A DNA stretch of 20,006 nucleotides from assembly GCA_030849805.1 (NCBI GenBank), contig JASANZ010001861.1, positions 1 through 20,006 on the forward strand. The letters are read 5' to 3'. Of the stretch, positions 8,931 through 19,000 are shown in pieces. Within the stretch, counting starts at the first letter, position 1. Each line of letters starts with the position of its first letter. Source of the DNA: Sergeia podlipaevii. Lineage: Eukaryota > Euglenozoa > Kinetoplastea > Trypanosomatida > Trypanosomatidae. The notes under the pieces were generated by a model. It searched no databases. It worked only from the letters and a program-made list of their open reading frames with translations, and was not told the origin of the DNA. The position numbers and the translations under genes were made by a program.

Positions 8931-10940
8931 CAAGAGGAGGGAGAGGTCAGTTGCTTTGTCAGTGAAAACAGTGAAGGCAAGCATTCTCTCACAGACAAGA
9001 AAGAAATCCAGTCTCACATTTAAACAAAAAAGGGAAACGATCAGATGATTGCGGACGGTGTACATGATAGCACACAATCAATTTAGCAGCAATACACCTA
9101 TATATATGCACTACAACTTCTGCCCCACGTTCCTTCTGTGCAGTCTTTCCTAGCTGGCTTTTTTTTTTGCTTTTTTTTCTGTTAGTGTGTGTTTTGTGTT
9201 GTTGTTTCTCTTTTTTTTTTCCACTACCGGTGTATATTAGCATGAGCGTTCGTCTCAAGTTATTATTACTATTATTAACTTTATTTTTTTATTGTTCCTT
9301 TTCTTTTTCTCTTACACCCCAGAAAATGTTTTAAAGAAACACACAAAAAAAAAACTGACGGTGACGTTGTGATGTTCAAGTATACAATCAAAGTTTTCAG
9401 GCCTGTAGTTGTGCGAAGAGAAAGGGAGGTTGAAGATAAATCTACATGCTGTGTTTGTTGTCTGGGAAGTACGGGAGAGAAAGGGGGTTGTAGATGCGTG
9501 GCTATTTTATAAATATAGCTACTGCAAAGACACGAGATTGAGGTAGGTAAGCTGACCTTTTTTTTTTGTATGTGTGTGTGTTCCATCGTTGTTGCTTTTA
9601 AAGCGCTGAATGCTTTGCTACGTGCAGCAGGATATGTGTGTTTCCGTTAAAAAAAAAAAAGGGGGAAACAAGCAAATGAAAATGCAGAGCCTTTTTTTTT
9701 TTTTTACGCAACGACGACAAAGGGCACTATTTTTGTTTTCCTGGTAGGTAAGCTATCTTCTCTATCCTTATATATACATTTACTCTCTTCCTTTCAACAT
9801 TGTGACGCGTGTTCTTTTATATACCCTCTCTTGGCGCATATGCACCAGTTTGGCGAAGTTGTGAAGAGCAAACCAAACGTTATGCAGCTGCAACCTTTTT
9901 TTTTTTTTGATTATGAGCGGAATGCACTTAGAGCGAAAGAAGAAATGGAATTAAATACCCCATTGGTCAGTTCTCTGTTGCTCCGTCTCTTTTTTTTTTC
10001 TTTCAGTATACGATGCTATTTTTTTTTTTCTCCTGTACTTTATTATTACACAAACACACACACACACGCAAGAAAAGAATGCACATTACATATCTATCTA
10101 TACAATAATACATATATACGGACAGGACAACAAGAAAAAAAATGTAATAAAAGAAGGGAAAAATTAACCGCAACTTGGCTTATAATGCTTTGCATATACC
10201 TCTTGCTTGAAGGAACATGAAGGGGATTTACTTACTGATGGTTATACAGCCTCCCCTGTCCTCTCTGTCTCAGCGAATTAAAAAGGATATAAAGATAAGG
10301 AAACTATACTGCAGAAAGAAAGAAAGATTCTTAAAAGTATATATACACTCGTGTGAAGTGAATTCAATGGGTAGATTTCCTTTTGACTTGTGTTCCTGTG
10401 CGCATAAACATATTTGCCTTTTTATTATGATATCTTGTTTTCTTGTTTATTTATCTGTGTGTGCGTGTATTTCTTTTTTTGGCAGTCATATAAATCGGTC
10501 GATAACCCCCTACGTAGAGCACAATCTCTCCTTCCTTCACGCGCCTCATTACTGCTCTCTTTTTTTTTTTTTCAATTGATATGAAGGCACATTTATCAAC
10601 TATTTATGCTCAAGGGAATTTATTTACTAGGATATATAGCTGTGTTTTCTTCCACGAGTCACCTGTTCAAACAGTTTTTTTAAAAAAAGAAAAGAAAAGT
10701 AAGTAAGTGGGGCGTCCAACCTGTCAGTGCTGTCTCTGCCTTTATTTTGTAGGATTGTCCGTACGCGATTTTTCAAGTGCTCAAACTTTGAAAATGAGCG
10801 TGGGACGAGGGGGAGGGAAGCCAAACGGAGAGGGAACATTGTAAATGAGTGTCTGTTACCTCACCTTGGTGCCAGTAGTGCAACCATCTTTGTGCTTTGT
10901 ATGCAATCAACTCCTTAACATGTGTCGTTGTTTAACCATC

Positions 10941-10978
10941 CATTTTTTTTTCTTTTTCTTTTTTTTTCTTCCTGCTAG
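10941..10978 (+). promoter_or_regulatory. Strong polypyrimidine tract and spliced-leader acceptor for the J-domain gene
   Basis: An almost pure T/C tract (about 10943-10973) ends in GCTAG at 10974-10978, the clearest acceptor in the window. It implies a leader of about 101 nt (10979-11079) with no ATG, which supports the start at 11080. Confidence 0.65.
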
Positions 10979-11079
10979 ATAGTCAATCACGCCCTACAAT
11001 TGCATAGCGTAGGCTGAGAGTTTGATAGCAGTAGGGAATACGGAACGTACATTTAGGGTTTATCACGTGAGCGTTGTGC

Positions 11080-12186
11080 ATGTTCGCACGGTGCAGACGG
11101 TTCCTTGCTCCTCCAACCATCGAAGATGTTTCGGCGGCTTTCAAGGTACTGGGGCTTTCCTTTAATCCCCGCCTTCCAGCCGCCTCGCAGCCCGGCATAG
11201 ACGACGTGCGCCGCCAGTACCGTGAACTTGCCCGTCTGCACCATCCTGATCTAAGCAATGGTGATGACAACCGCATGAAGGTGGTTAACACCGCGTATGA
11301 GCTCATTCAGTCTAGCGGTGTCCTGCAGGGGGCATACGCAGCTGCAGCCACAGGGGCAACTTCGCCAGACGCCGCGGGCCAAGCTGGGGCGCCAGGAGGT
11401 CGCTTCACGCGCAAGGCAGGGTCGCGGCGTCGCCGAATGCCAGATGATTTTGCTAACGGCGATGACAGTTCGTGGACGATGAAGAGCTCTCTTGATTGGC
11501 AAACCATGATGAACAGCACAGACACGCTCACGGATGCCGAACTGAAGAATCCCGCTAACCACCCGTTCAGTCACAGCAAGTTCTTCAGCATTGAGGAGGA
11601 TGCGACGATCTATCGCATGATCCGGGGCGGTGCAACAGTGCAGCAGGTGGGACGAACACTTGGTAAACCCGCCACGTTCGTGGAGCGACGCTTGCAGAAC
11701 GCGCAGTTTAAGATGCGCATTCAGTACCTTTTACGCTCTGCAAAGCGTGGCCAGCAGGCTTCCAAACAAAGTGCTACGAAGGGGAGCACATTGGGTGATG
11801 AAGCGGGAGCTGAAGTTCGGAGAGGATGTCCGCCGATCACTGAGAGCGTCACGAAACGCTTTCTGCGTCGCTCCCCATTCGAGGGCGGCGACGATGTGCC
11901 AACAGCAGCAGCAGCAGCAGCGTCGCGTGGGCTAAGAGACCCCAGTTCCCGAAAGAAGGAATGGGAACCTACGTATCCAATGTGGGCACAACCCTTGTAT
12001 GAGGACACCATGACGCTAGAGCAACGCGGCATTCGTAGAGGTGTACTGAAGGAACCTAGCATGCGGGATGGCGAGCATCCAGAGAAGAAGTGGGTTAATC
12101 ACAAGAGGCCTACCGCGTCAAAGATTGGGCGGTCATATGCCAACTATAGCAGGTTAAGCGGAAAGCGAAGAGGATCAGCGAACTAG
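11080..12186 (+). CDS. J-domain (DnaJ-like) protein with Myb/SANT-like segment, possibly mitochondrial
   Basis: The frame opens at 11074 by a TTG. The ATG at 11080 is the first after the strong acceptor and gives 368 residues. Residues about 14-80 form a J-domain: a helix I region, helix II (RRQYRELARLHH), the Hsp70-stimulating tripeptide HPD at 55-57, and helix III ending near VNTAYELI. The spacing between helix I and II holds about ten extra residues. Residues 1-11 are basic and hydrophobic without acids, which could be a mitochondrial presequence. Residues about 168-215 resemble a Myb/SANT unit (SIEEDATIYRMIRGGATVQQVG, then LGK and VERRLQN), with Phe in place of the first Trp. An alanine tract at 276-281 comes from a GCA repeat. 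The tail is rich in Arg, Lys and Trp/Tyr. The predicted role is as a co-chaperone that triggers Hsp70 ATP hydrolysis. The client is unknown; ribosome or RNP assembly is only a guess from the basic regions. Confidence 0.85.
   Translation: MFARCRRFLAPPTIEDVSAAFKVLGLSFNPRLPAASQPGIDDVRRQYRELARLHHPDLSNGDDNRMKVVNTAYELIQSSGVLQGAYAAAATGATSPDAAGQAGAPGGRFTRKAGSRRRRMPDDFANGDDSSWTMKSSLDWQTMMNSTDTLTDAELKNPANHPFSHSKFFSIEEDATIYRMIRGGATVQQVGRTLGKPATFVERRLQNAQFKMRIQYLLRSAKRGQQASKQSATKGSTLGDEAGAEVRRGCPPITESVTKRFLRRSPFEGGDDVPTAAAAAASRGLRDPSSRKKEWEPTYPMWAQPLYEDTMTLEQRGIRRGVLKEPSMRDGEHPEKKWVNHKRPTASKIGRSYANYSRLSGKRRGSAN
11903..11921 (+). repeat. GCA/CAG trinucleotide repeat coding poly-Ala in the J-domain gene
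   Basis: Six CAG-phase units, read as GCA, encode six consecutive alanines. Codon-level purity suggests replication slippage rather than selected codon choice. Confidence 0.9.
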
Positions 12187-12358
12187 ATATTCAGAGTAGG
12201 TCGATTGGTTGTATGTGTTTGGTGCTCCTTGTTGTCGTTGATACTTATGCAAATGCGCACATACACGCATGATTGTTTCTGAATCTCTTTTTTTTTTTTG
12301 CTGCCTTTTATTCTAAACTGCGTCACAGTATTGCGTTATCAATGAATCATAAGCCTAC

Positions 12359-12434
12359 ATATATATATATATATATTGAACGTTTTAAGCTAGCACGGTA
12401 ATGCTAGCACACACACACACACAAAAAAAAAAAA
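12359..12434. repeat. Cluster: (AT)9, inverted repeat, (CA)8 and A-run
   Basis: An (AT)9 run (12359-12376) is followed by GCTAGCA at 12389-12395. Its exact complement, TGCTAGC, lies at 12402-12408, leaving a 6-nt loop. A (CA)8 tract and an A-run begin directly after. The hairpin would lie in the 3' flank of the J-domain transcript. Confidence 0.8.
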
Positions 12435-12910
12435 GGAATCATTTTACACTTTTTTTTCTCGGTTATTATTTCTTTTCTGTTGCCTTGATTTTCAAAAGAA
12501 GATCGTTTTTCCGCATCAAAATGTGTAGTTTCCTCTGAACGCGTTTCATTTTTTCTTTCTTTTTTATTTTATTTTTATACTGTGCACTCAAGTTGTGTTT
12601 GTGTAGAGGGGCAGGGATATTGTTTTCTGTTACTGAACGTTAGCACAACGACTTTTTATAGAAATCGAAGACGCCATAATTATTATATTTATAAAGGAAA
12701 CTATTGTCCAACTGGCGCTGCATAGAATTGCTTTCAAGCCCACATATATAAATACACTGCATTGTTTTTCTTTCTCCCTCTCTTTGTCTTGGAGTATTCA
12801 CACGAATCTCAGGAATACATCTTCATCGTTTTTATTATTACTATTATCTTTTGTACCGCAACTGCTCTACTTATAACAGTCTTTCTTTTGCTGCGGGTTT
12901 ACATTTTTTA

Positions 12911-12945
12911 CGTTTTTTTTTTTACCCTGGGTGATTATCGATTAG
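12911..12945 (+). promoter_or_regulatory. Candidate polypyrimidine tract and spliced-leader acceptor for the giant gene
   Basis: A T-run (about 12912-12923) is followed by the first AG at 12944-12945, giving a leader of about 56 nt without an ATG. An alternative acceptor is AG 12793-12794, after a cleaner T/C tract (12763-12790). It would give a leader of about 207 nt. Confidence 0.4.
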
Positions 12946-13001
12946 CTGAGTGAGCTACAGGGGGCAAAAATCTAATATATATTTAAAATACGCATACCAT
13001 T

Positions 13002-16000
13002 ATGGAGGCACCTGTGAGGGCACGCTCTATTGCCTCATACTCAAGCTCAGAGTGGAGGAGCTTACCGCCCTTGGATCAGACACATCGTTATAGAAGAGCC
13101 AGTCAATGTCCGGGGGGTCGATCTCGCTCTACAAGGACTTTTTCGCATGCTACCTCTCGCGAGCTCCAGTCACGCGGCACCTTCTCGGTCCACTCTTCAC
13201 GAAAGCACACTAGTGTGAAGAACCCAACTGCAGCAGCAGCAGCAGCAGCAGCGCGCCCACTGCGCAAGCTAAGGCGGCATAGGACGTGCCCTCCAGCTAT
13301 ATGTGCACCCGTCGGCACTACAGCAAAACATGCGAAGGCGCGTGAAGTAAATCCCTCCCGAAGTCAAGGTGGTGCCCCTGGCAAGCGGGGGGGAAGTCAG
13401 AGACGCAGAAGACGCGCTCGCACTACTGGTGCGCCATACAAGCGCATGCTCATCCAATGTAGCACTGCTGCCAATATAGAGTACAAGAACGCGAAAGGGG
13501 GGATGTTGAGAGAGGCTGACGCAGAGGACAACATCGACAATGTCAACCAGCAAGGCAACCTACAAGACGCCGAGTACGGCGTCCTCAGACGCGTGGCGGC
13601 ACAGTTGACACTGGCCGCGCTTCATGCCAATGTCAACAGCAACGGCGCTTCTCAGTGGATCTCTACAACCCATTTTGACAAGTGCACTGTTCAGCGCGGA
13701 CATTTCGCTTCAGGTCGCTTTGCCCAGCATTTTGAGTGGTACCCCGATTGCCGCTCTGGCAATAACATAAATATTAATGGGCTGAACGTGTCCAATGAGA
13801 TCTGTAACGGCGTTGAGACCAGGGTACTTTTGTTCAGGGCGTGTACAACAGTACGCTGCTCCCTGGATACCTTCTGTGCTTTTCTCGCGGACCCGCAAAA
13901 CGTGTTCAACTACGCTGAGCAGGTGCGCTTTAGCGACAACGTTGCAGTGTACGACGATGGCCGTATTGCGCTGCGTCACTTTGGATATGGCACGGCCTAT
14001 GGTGAGGTTGATGTAGCTTTGATTGACTCCTTGCGGGTCTTTGACCTCAGTCCATCTGCGCTTGCGCGCAACAAGTCTTCGCGAACGTACGATCTGCTAC
14101 ACTCTGGTGATGAAAGCAAGATCGCCAACCGTGCCGTTGTATGCGCGGCAACCAGTGTGAATGATCCCCTTGTTTCTGCAGTAGCAGGCGCTGTGCGAGG
14201 AAACGTAAGTCTGTCTGCCTTCATCGCATATGAGGTAGCCAACATCACTGGAGAAGCAACCCCTACTCTTCAAGTGGCATATCTCTTTGCAGGAAGTGGC
14301 GATGTGCGCGTAGATGCGATTTGTATCCCCAACACCATGTTTGAGCGTCTCACGCGCGTTCGTGCGCTATGCGAAACCCTTGAAAAAGCTGTTCTTCGGA
14401 ACTCTGTCAGGGTACCAGGCCCCACAAAACGCGTCTTCTTTCGCACCTCACTTACTTCCCAGTCAGTCGCATTATCTGCAAAGCAAAAGGGTGAAGGCGC
14501 CGCCTGTCTACTACGAGATCGTGTGCGTTACTATGAAGAGCTACTAGACTACTTCAAGAAGTGTTGTCCTCTTCGGTCGTCGCAGATGATGACACATCCA
14601 CGAAGTAAAGGGCTAGGCGGCACAGTGGTAGCGTATTCTCCCGAGCCTCGAAAGCCACTGCCTTCCAAGAGCCTTCTCTCCAACTCTTCTCTTTCCTCTG
14701 CTTCTACGAGTGCAGAAATGACGAAAGAAGAAGTCACACTCGGAGAGGACGAAGACGACACGCAGCTGAGTAACAAGAAAGGCAAACCGTGGATGAAACT
14801 GGCGGAGCCTCACCATCGTGGAGGAGGATGTGCCGCGGGTCCCGTGCTCAAAGAAGAAGAACTCATCGACATTGACGCGTGTTCTGAGATTCATCGAATT
14901 GATGACGTATCGCAGCAGCGGAATCCAGAAGAATACGCCGAGCTGTTGAACAGCAGTGCTCTCCTGAAGCCAAGGGAACACGACTTATCTCTTGAAGAGA
15001 TTCACATAGGTAGCAGAAAAAGTAAGGGTAGCAGCTCAAGTAGTACCTGTGAAAACGACAAGGAAGATAACAACAGTCTGGCAGAGGGCCTTGTGCTGCG
15101 CTTCACGCACCGTTCAGTTCGGCGTCTTGGAAGTGAAGGCAACAGGATGTCACCAAGGAACATGGAGGACAAAGCGCCTATAAGACTCAGTACGGCCAAG
15201 CTGCGTCCGCCGCAGTTGCAACCCAACGCACTCATCTTGCCGGCCTTTGCACCGGCACCTCCACCCTCACCGCCGCTGCCAGAGAAACTTACAAAAGCTG
15301 CTACAGCAATCGTTAGCGGAGCGGATGAAAGGCAGCCCTGCTTGCGCGTTACACTTCTCAANGTGTCGAGGGCTTCCTCCCATGTCTTGTGCCAACAACA
15401 TACGTGATCAGAAACCAGATAAGCTGCTGATCTATATTCGCACGAGTGGTGGCTTTCGAGGCCGCAGCAAAGCAGTAGCGTATGATAGCGATGTCGTCTT
15501 CACAGATACCGCTGGATGTCTCTTCAAGTGTCCACCAGAAACACTCAACAGTGATGAAAGTTTTCACTGCGGTAGTGGCGACGACAACAGCGTCGATCCG
15601 AGTGGCACAAACGGAACACTAACCATAACAGCGGCTGTGCAGACTTCTAGCAAGCTAATTAAGTTAGGCATTGCCGTGCTGTACATGGGGCACCTGCCTC
15701 GCGCCACGACACGAACCTTTATCTTACCGCTCGTTGGGAAGGCAGGAACCGACGCCGCCAATGCTCGTGGAACGATCGAGGTGGCTCTTAAGGCAGATGG
15801 CTATGGGCTGCCTCACGACGCCATACTAACACGAGATCAGGAGCAGGACCTTCGGCGGAGGGTTCGCGCCGCGCTTGCAAGCGGCTGTGTGAGGCAGCTA
15901 CATCGCTCTGAGTGGTACGTAGGACACTACAGAACCGCAAAAGCTAGCGAAATAGACGCCTTGATTAATCAACTTGGCGGCAGAATGGCCTACAGGCGCT

Positions 16001-19000
16001 CGCACACCTCCACAGAGGCACTAGGTACACACACGCAAGCTGAGCAACACATAGTGACACAGGCCAAGACGACGTCCGGACACTATCGCAACAATAGCGC
16101 AAACGTTCCCAAAAGCAAAGGAGCTGCTGCAGAGCCTGCCGCACCAGTTTACTTCCGTCGTTGTGTCACCGACGTCGTTCAGAAACCGAAACTACAGGAT
16201 GACTTTGCACTAGCACTTCCCCTGTCTTTTCAGCCATCTTGCAATGGGCCTTATCCTCCACCACATCCACACCAGCGTGAGGTGCACAGACCCCCTCTGT
16301 GCCCACCAGTAGCGCAGCGCGTGTCGCGGGAGCTGCGGCTTCAGTCGAAGGACTCTTCTCCCGTCTCTGAAGGTGTGTGCAACTTTAACCTAGTGCCAAC
16401 CACCACCGCTAGCAGCAGTGCTGTGCCCCCTTCAGTATCTGTATCATCACAGCGTAGAGCCGCTAGTCGACCCATAGAAAGTGGACAACGTCACACGAAG
16501 CAAGATGCAGCGGATGGTGGTACATATTGCAGTTTTCAGCGAACAAAGTCAGCTCCTATCCAAACACTGGTTTCTCGTGCTTTTCCCTCGGAAGCAAGAG
16601 TAGCGACCTTTACGTCATCATCAGCTACACGCGTGCTGGTTGCAGTGTCAGAGGTTTGTGGGCTATGTGACAGAGACGGTGCTCCACTCGTGGAGTGCCA
16701 GGCGTGCTGTGTGTGCGTTTCCGTGTATCGCTGCGGCGCCAAGAGTCCAAAGGATCAGAAAGGAGGTAGCGCCACTACAGCAACTGGGTGCCGATCTGGG
16801 GAGCTCGTCAAGGATCGTGAGGCACAAGTGACGCTGCCCACTGTGGGCTACACAAACGATAGGGCGACGCTAAGAACAGCAATTCAATTGCCCATTGAGG
16901 ACCCGCATGAGGATTATCTTGTCATTACGGTCTACAGCGGTAACCGGCGCTGCCGCGAGGCGATTGGGTCTTGCGCAGTGTCGCTCCGTCATATTCCATC
17001 AGCAGCAAGGGGCGGCGAGGCTCCGGAGAGCGGCGGGAGCGATCCCCGTGTTACCTGGGGCGGACCACAGGAGCAAGAGCTGCTCTTGGTGAGCGCGGCT
17101 GGCACGGGAGATGCAGCTCCGTGCGGTCGTCTTCGTCTGACGTGCTACCGCCTTGCACCACTTGTGGCAGGGACGCGAGGACAACACCGAGAGGAAGCAC
17201 AACTTGCTACGATTGCGCACGCGGAGGCGCGGCGGCGACGCGAAGCGGCTTACAGACGTGTTTCAGTCTTTTTGTGGGTACACCTGCGCGATGAACTCCA
17301 CCTCCTTGACCTTTTGCTTGACAGAGCTTCCGCGTTTCAGCAGAACTCGGTTTCTGACAGCGTTGATTACCTCATGCGCGACTTGGTGCGTACCAGTAGG
17401 CAGGAACCAGTATGTGGAACGGTGAAGATGCACATGAAGCACCTTCGCTTTATGCCAACTCCAAGTACGCTGGCCCGTCGGCAGATGGACCCTGAGGTGG
17501 CCCTAGCCTCCTCTGAGGCCTCCGCAGGTCCGCTCTATGTGGTGATCTCCGCTGGGCTCCACCGATGCCAGGTTGAGGCCACGGACGGAAGACGTGGTAC
17601 GACGCGAGAGACCATCAAATCCTCGTCCCTTTCAACGGTCACGCGTCGCACATCCGTGTCTACGCACACCAGCTCGCACGGCAGTCGTGCTCCTTTTCAC
17701 AGTGTTATCGTCTTCCGCGGTGTAGTACCCGCGCTAGATTCGCTATTTTTTGCTGTTTTTGAGAAGCGCACGGGTGCAGATGTGGAGCTCGGACGCGTAT
17801 CTTTGCCCCTCAGTGTGCTTGACAGGGGATGCACCCAGATGCCAGTCCGTTTGCCACTGACGGCGCTCGCTGGGCAACGTGGGGCTTATACACTCGGCAC
17901 ACTTGAACTTACTTTGACTGCGGAGGGTAGTGGCTTTGCACCTGCAACGGCAGCGGGGCCGTGGCGCGGGTTCGATTCAGCGTGGCCGATGCGCCAGCAC
18001 CTCGCCCAACTTCTCTACTCTCGGTGCTCTCGCCGATTGCATGAGGTGTTCCCCTTGCTCGCAAGTAACATTGATAAAGAAACCCATCTACTGCGTGCGC
18101 TCGAGGAAAAATATGGTCCTGCGCTTTCCTCTCCAGCACCCACCAATTTGACGATGAGGCTTGTCGCACTGCGTCACACCGGCGCCTGTTCTCGCTGCTA
18201 CGTCAAGGCGTACTTTGGCAGTACCGTAGTGTTGCGCACATACGAGGTGGACTGCACAATGATAGCGGGCGAGCCAGTGCCACTCGACTCAAATAAGTTT
18301 TGCTCGACTTTGCGCGTGGCGGACCCGGATCACTCGGTCATACATCTCAAGCTTGGAAAGGAGCACCGCATGAACGCTAACGAGGTGATTGCGGTTGCAA
18401 ATGTCAGCACACGAGCTGCGCTGACCGCCCCTGCCGCCCGTAATGGGCAGGGCCCAGCTCCAATGATCACGTGGGTGCCTTTATTTGACGCTCGTGGAGC
18501 GGGCACCCTAGTGGGTGAGCTGGGCCTGGAGTTCAGCTTGGACAACGTTGTTGCGACCCTACCGAGGGCGTGCAGTGGGAGGCAGAGCGCCAGCAGTTTG
18601 TGTAGCGACGCCAAAAGTAGTGGGGATGACGGGGAGGAAATGCAGAGGAAGATCAGCAGGGATTGTGCCTCACTGGTTGCTCGCTACAGCTCTAGTAAAC
18701 TTGACTCTATACACCCTCTCCTCAGTCATTATGTCGACCCCGTGGCAGCTCATCCCTCCCTGCGACGTTTGCTTGCTCCACATCCGATTGCGTGCACGGT
18801 GTACTTGAGTATTGATGCGGTGGGGATAGCCACTGGGTCTGCATTCAGCACCTCTGAGGACCTCCTGGTGTGTGCTTCTTACGCAAGTGCAAGTGGCCAC
18901 TGCGTATGGAATGCAAGCCTAAAGGGGGACTACCCAGTGAGCTTTCATCCACTGGACATTAACTGCATACGGTTGGATATTCCAGTTCCTACTTCCGGGA

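Larger units (their letters stand above)
6191..11079. other. Unusually long (4.9 kb) interval without a recognisable gene
   Basis: This interval is about three to eight times longer than the other spacers in the window. It is AT-rich and dense in T/C tracts (for example about 6643-6655, 6926-6970, 7777-7800, 8398-8426, 9160-9180, 9895-9908, 10558-10573), so many cryptic splice acceptors are possible. Open frames in it are mostly Phe-, Lys- or Thr/His-repeat translations of low-complexity DNA. Less repetitive islands occur at about 6662-6847, 8230-8400, 9830-9970 and 10690-10920. It may be a very long 3' UTR of the PSP1 transcript, a place of non-coding RNAs, or a site of gene loss. I found no tRNA, rRNA or transposon signature. 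Confidence 0.6.
12187..13001. other. Spacer between the J-domain gene and the giant START/C2 gene
   Basis: This 0.8 kb AT-rich stretch holds an (AT)9 run at 12359-12376, an inverted repeat at 12389-12408 and a (CA)8 run followed by an A-run at 12408-12434. T/C tracts lie at about 12542-12580, 12763-12792 and 12911-12926. No gene is seen; the hydrophobic frame at 12762-12953 is a translation of T-rich DNA. Confidence 0.6.

Noticed and set aside
9840..10220. ORF starting at ATG 9840 with a fairly protein-like first 45 residues
   Set aside because: The rest translates homopolymers and CA repeats, and a 12-T run falls within it; it might be a gene relic, but there is too little to support that.
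10694..10752. GTAAGT-like sequence followed by a T/C tract and AG, looking like a small cis-spliced intron
   Set aside because: Cis-spliced introns are very rare in trypanosomatids, no open frame flanks both sides, and the span would be only about 50 nt.
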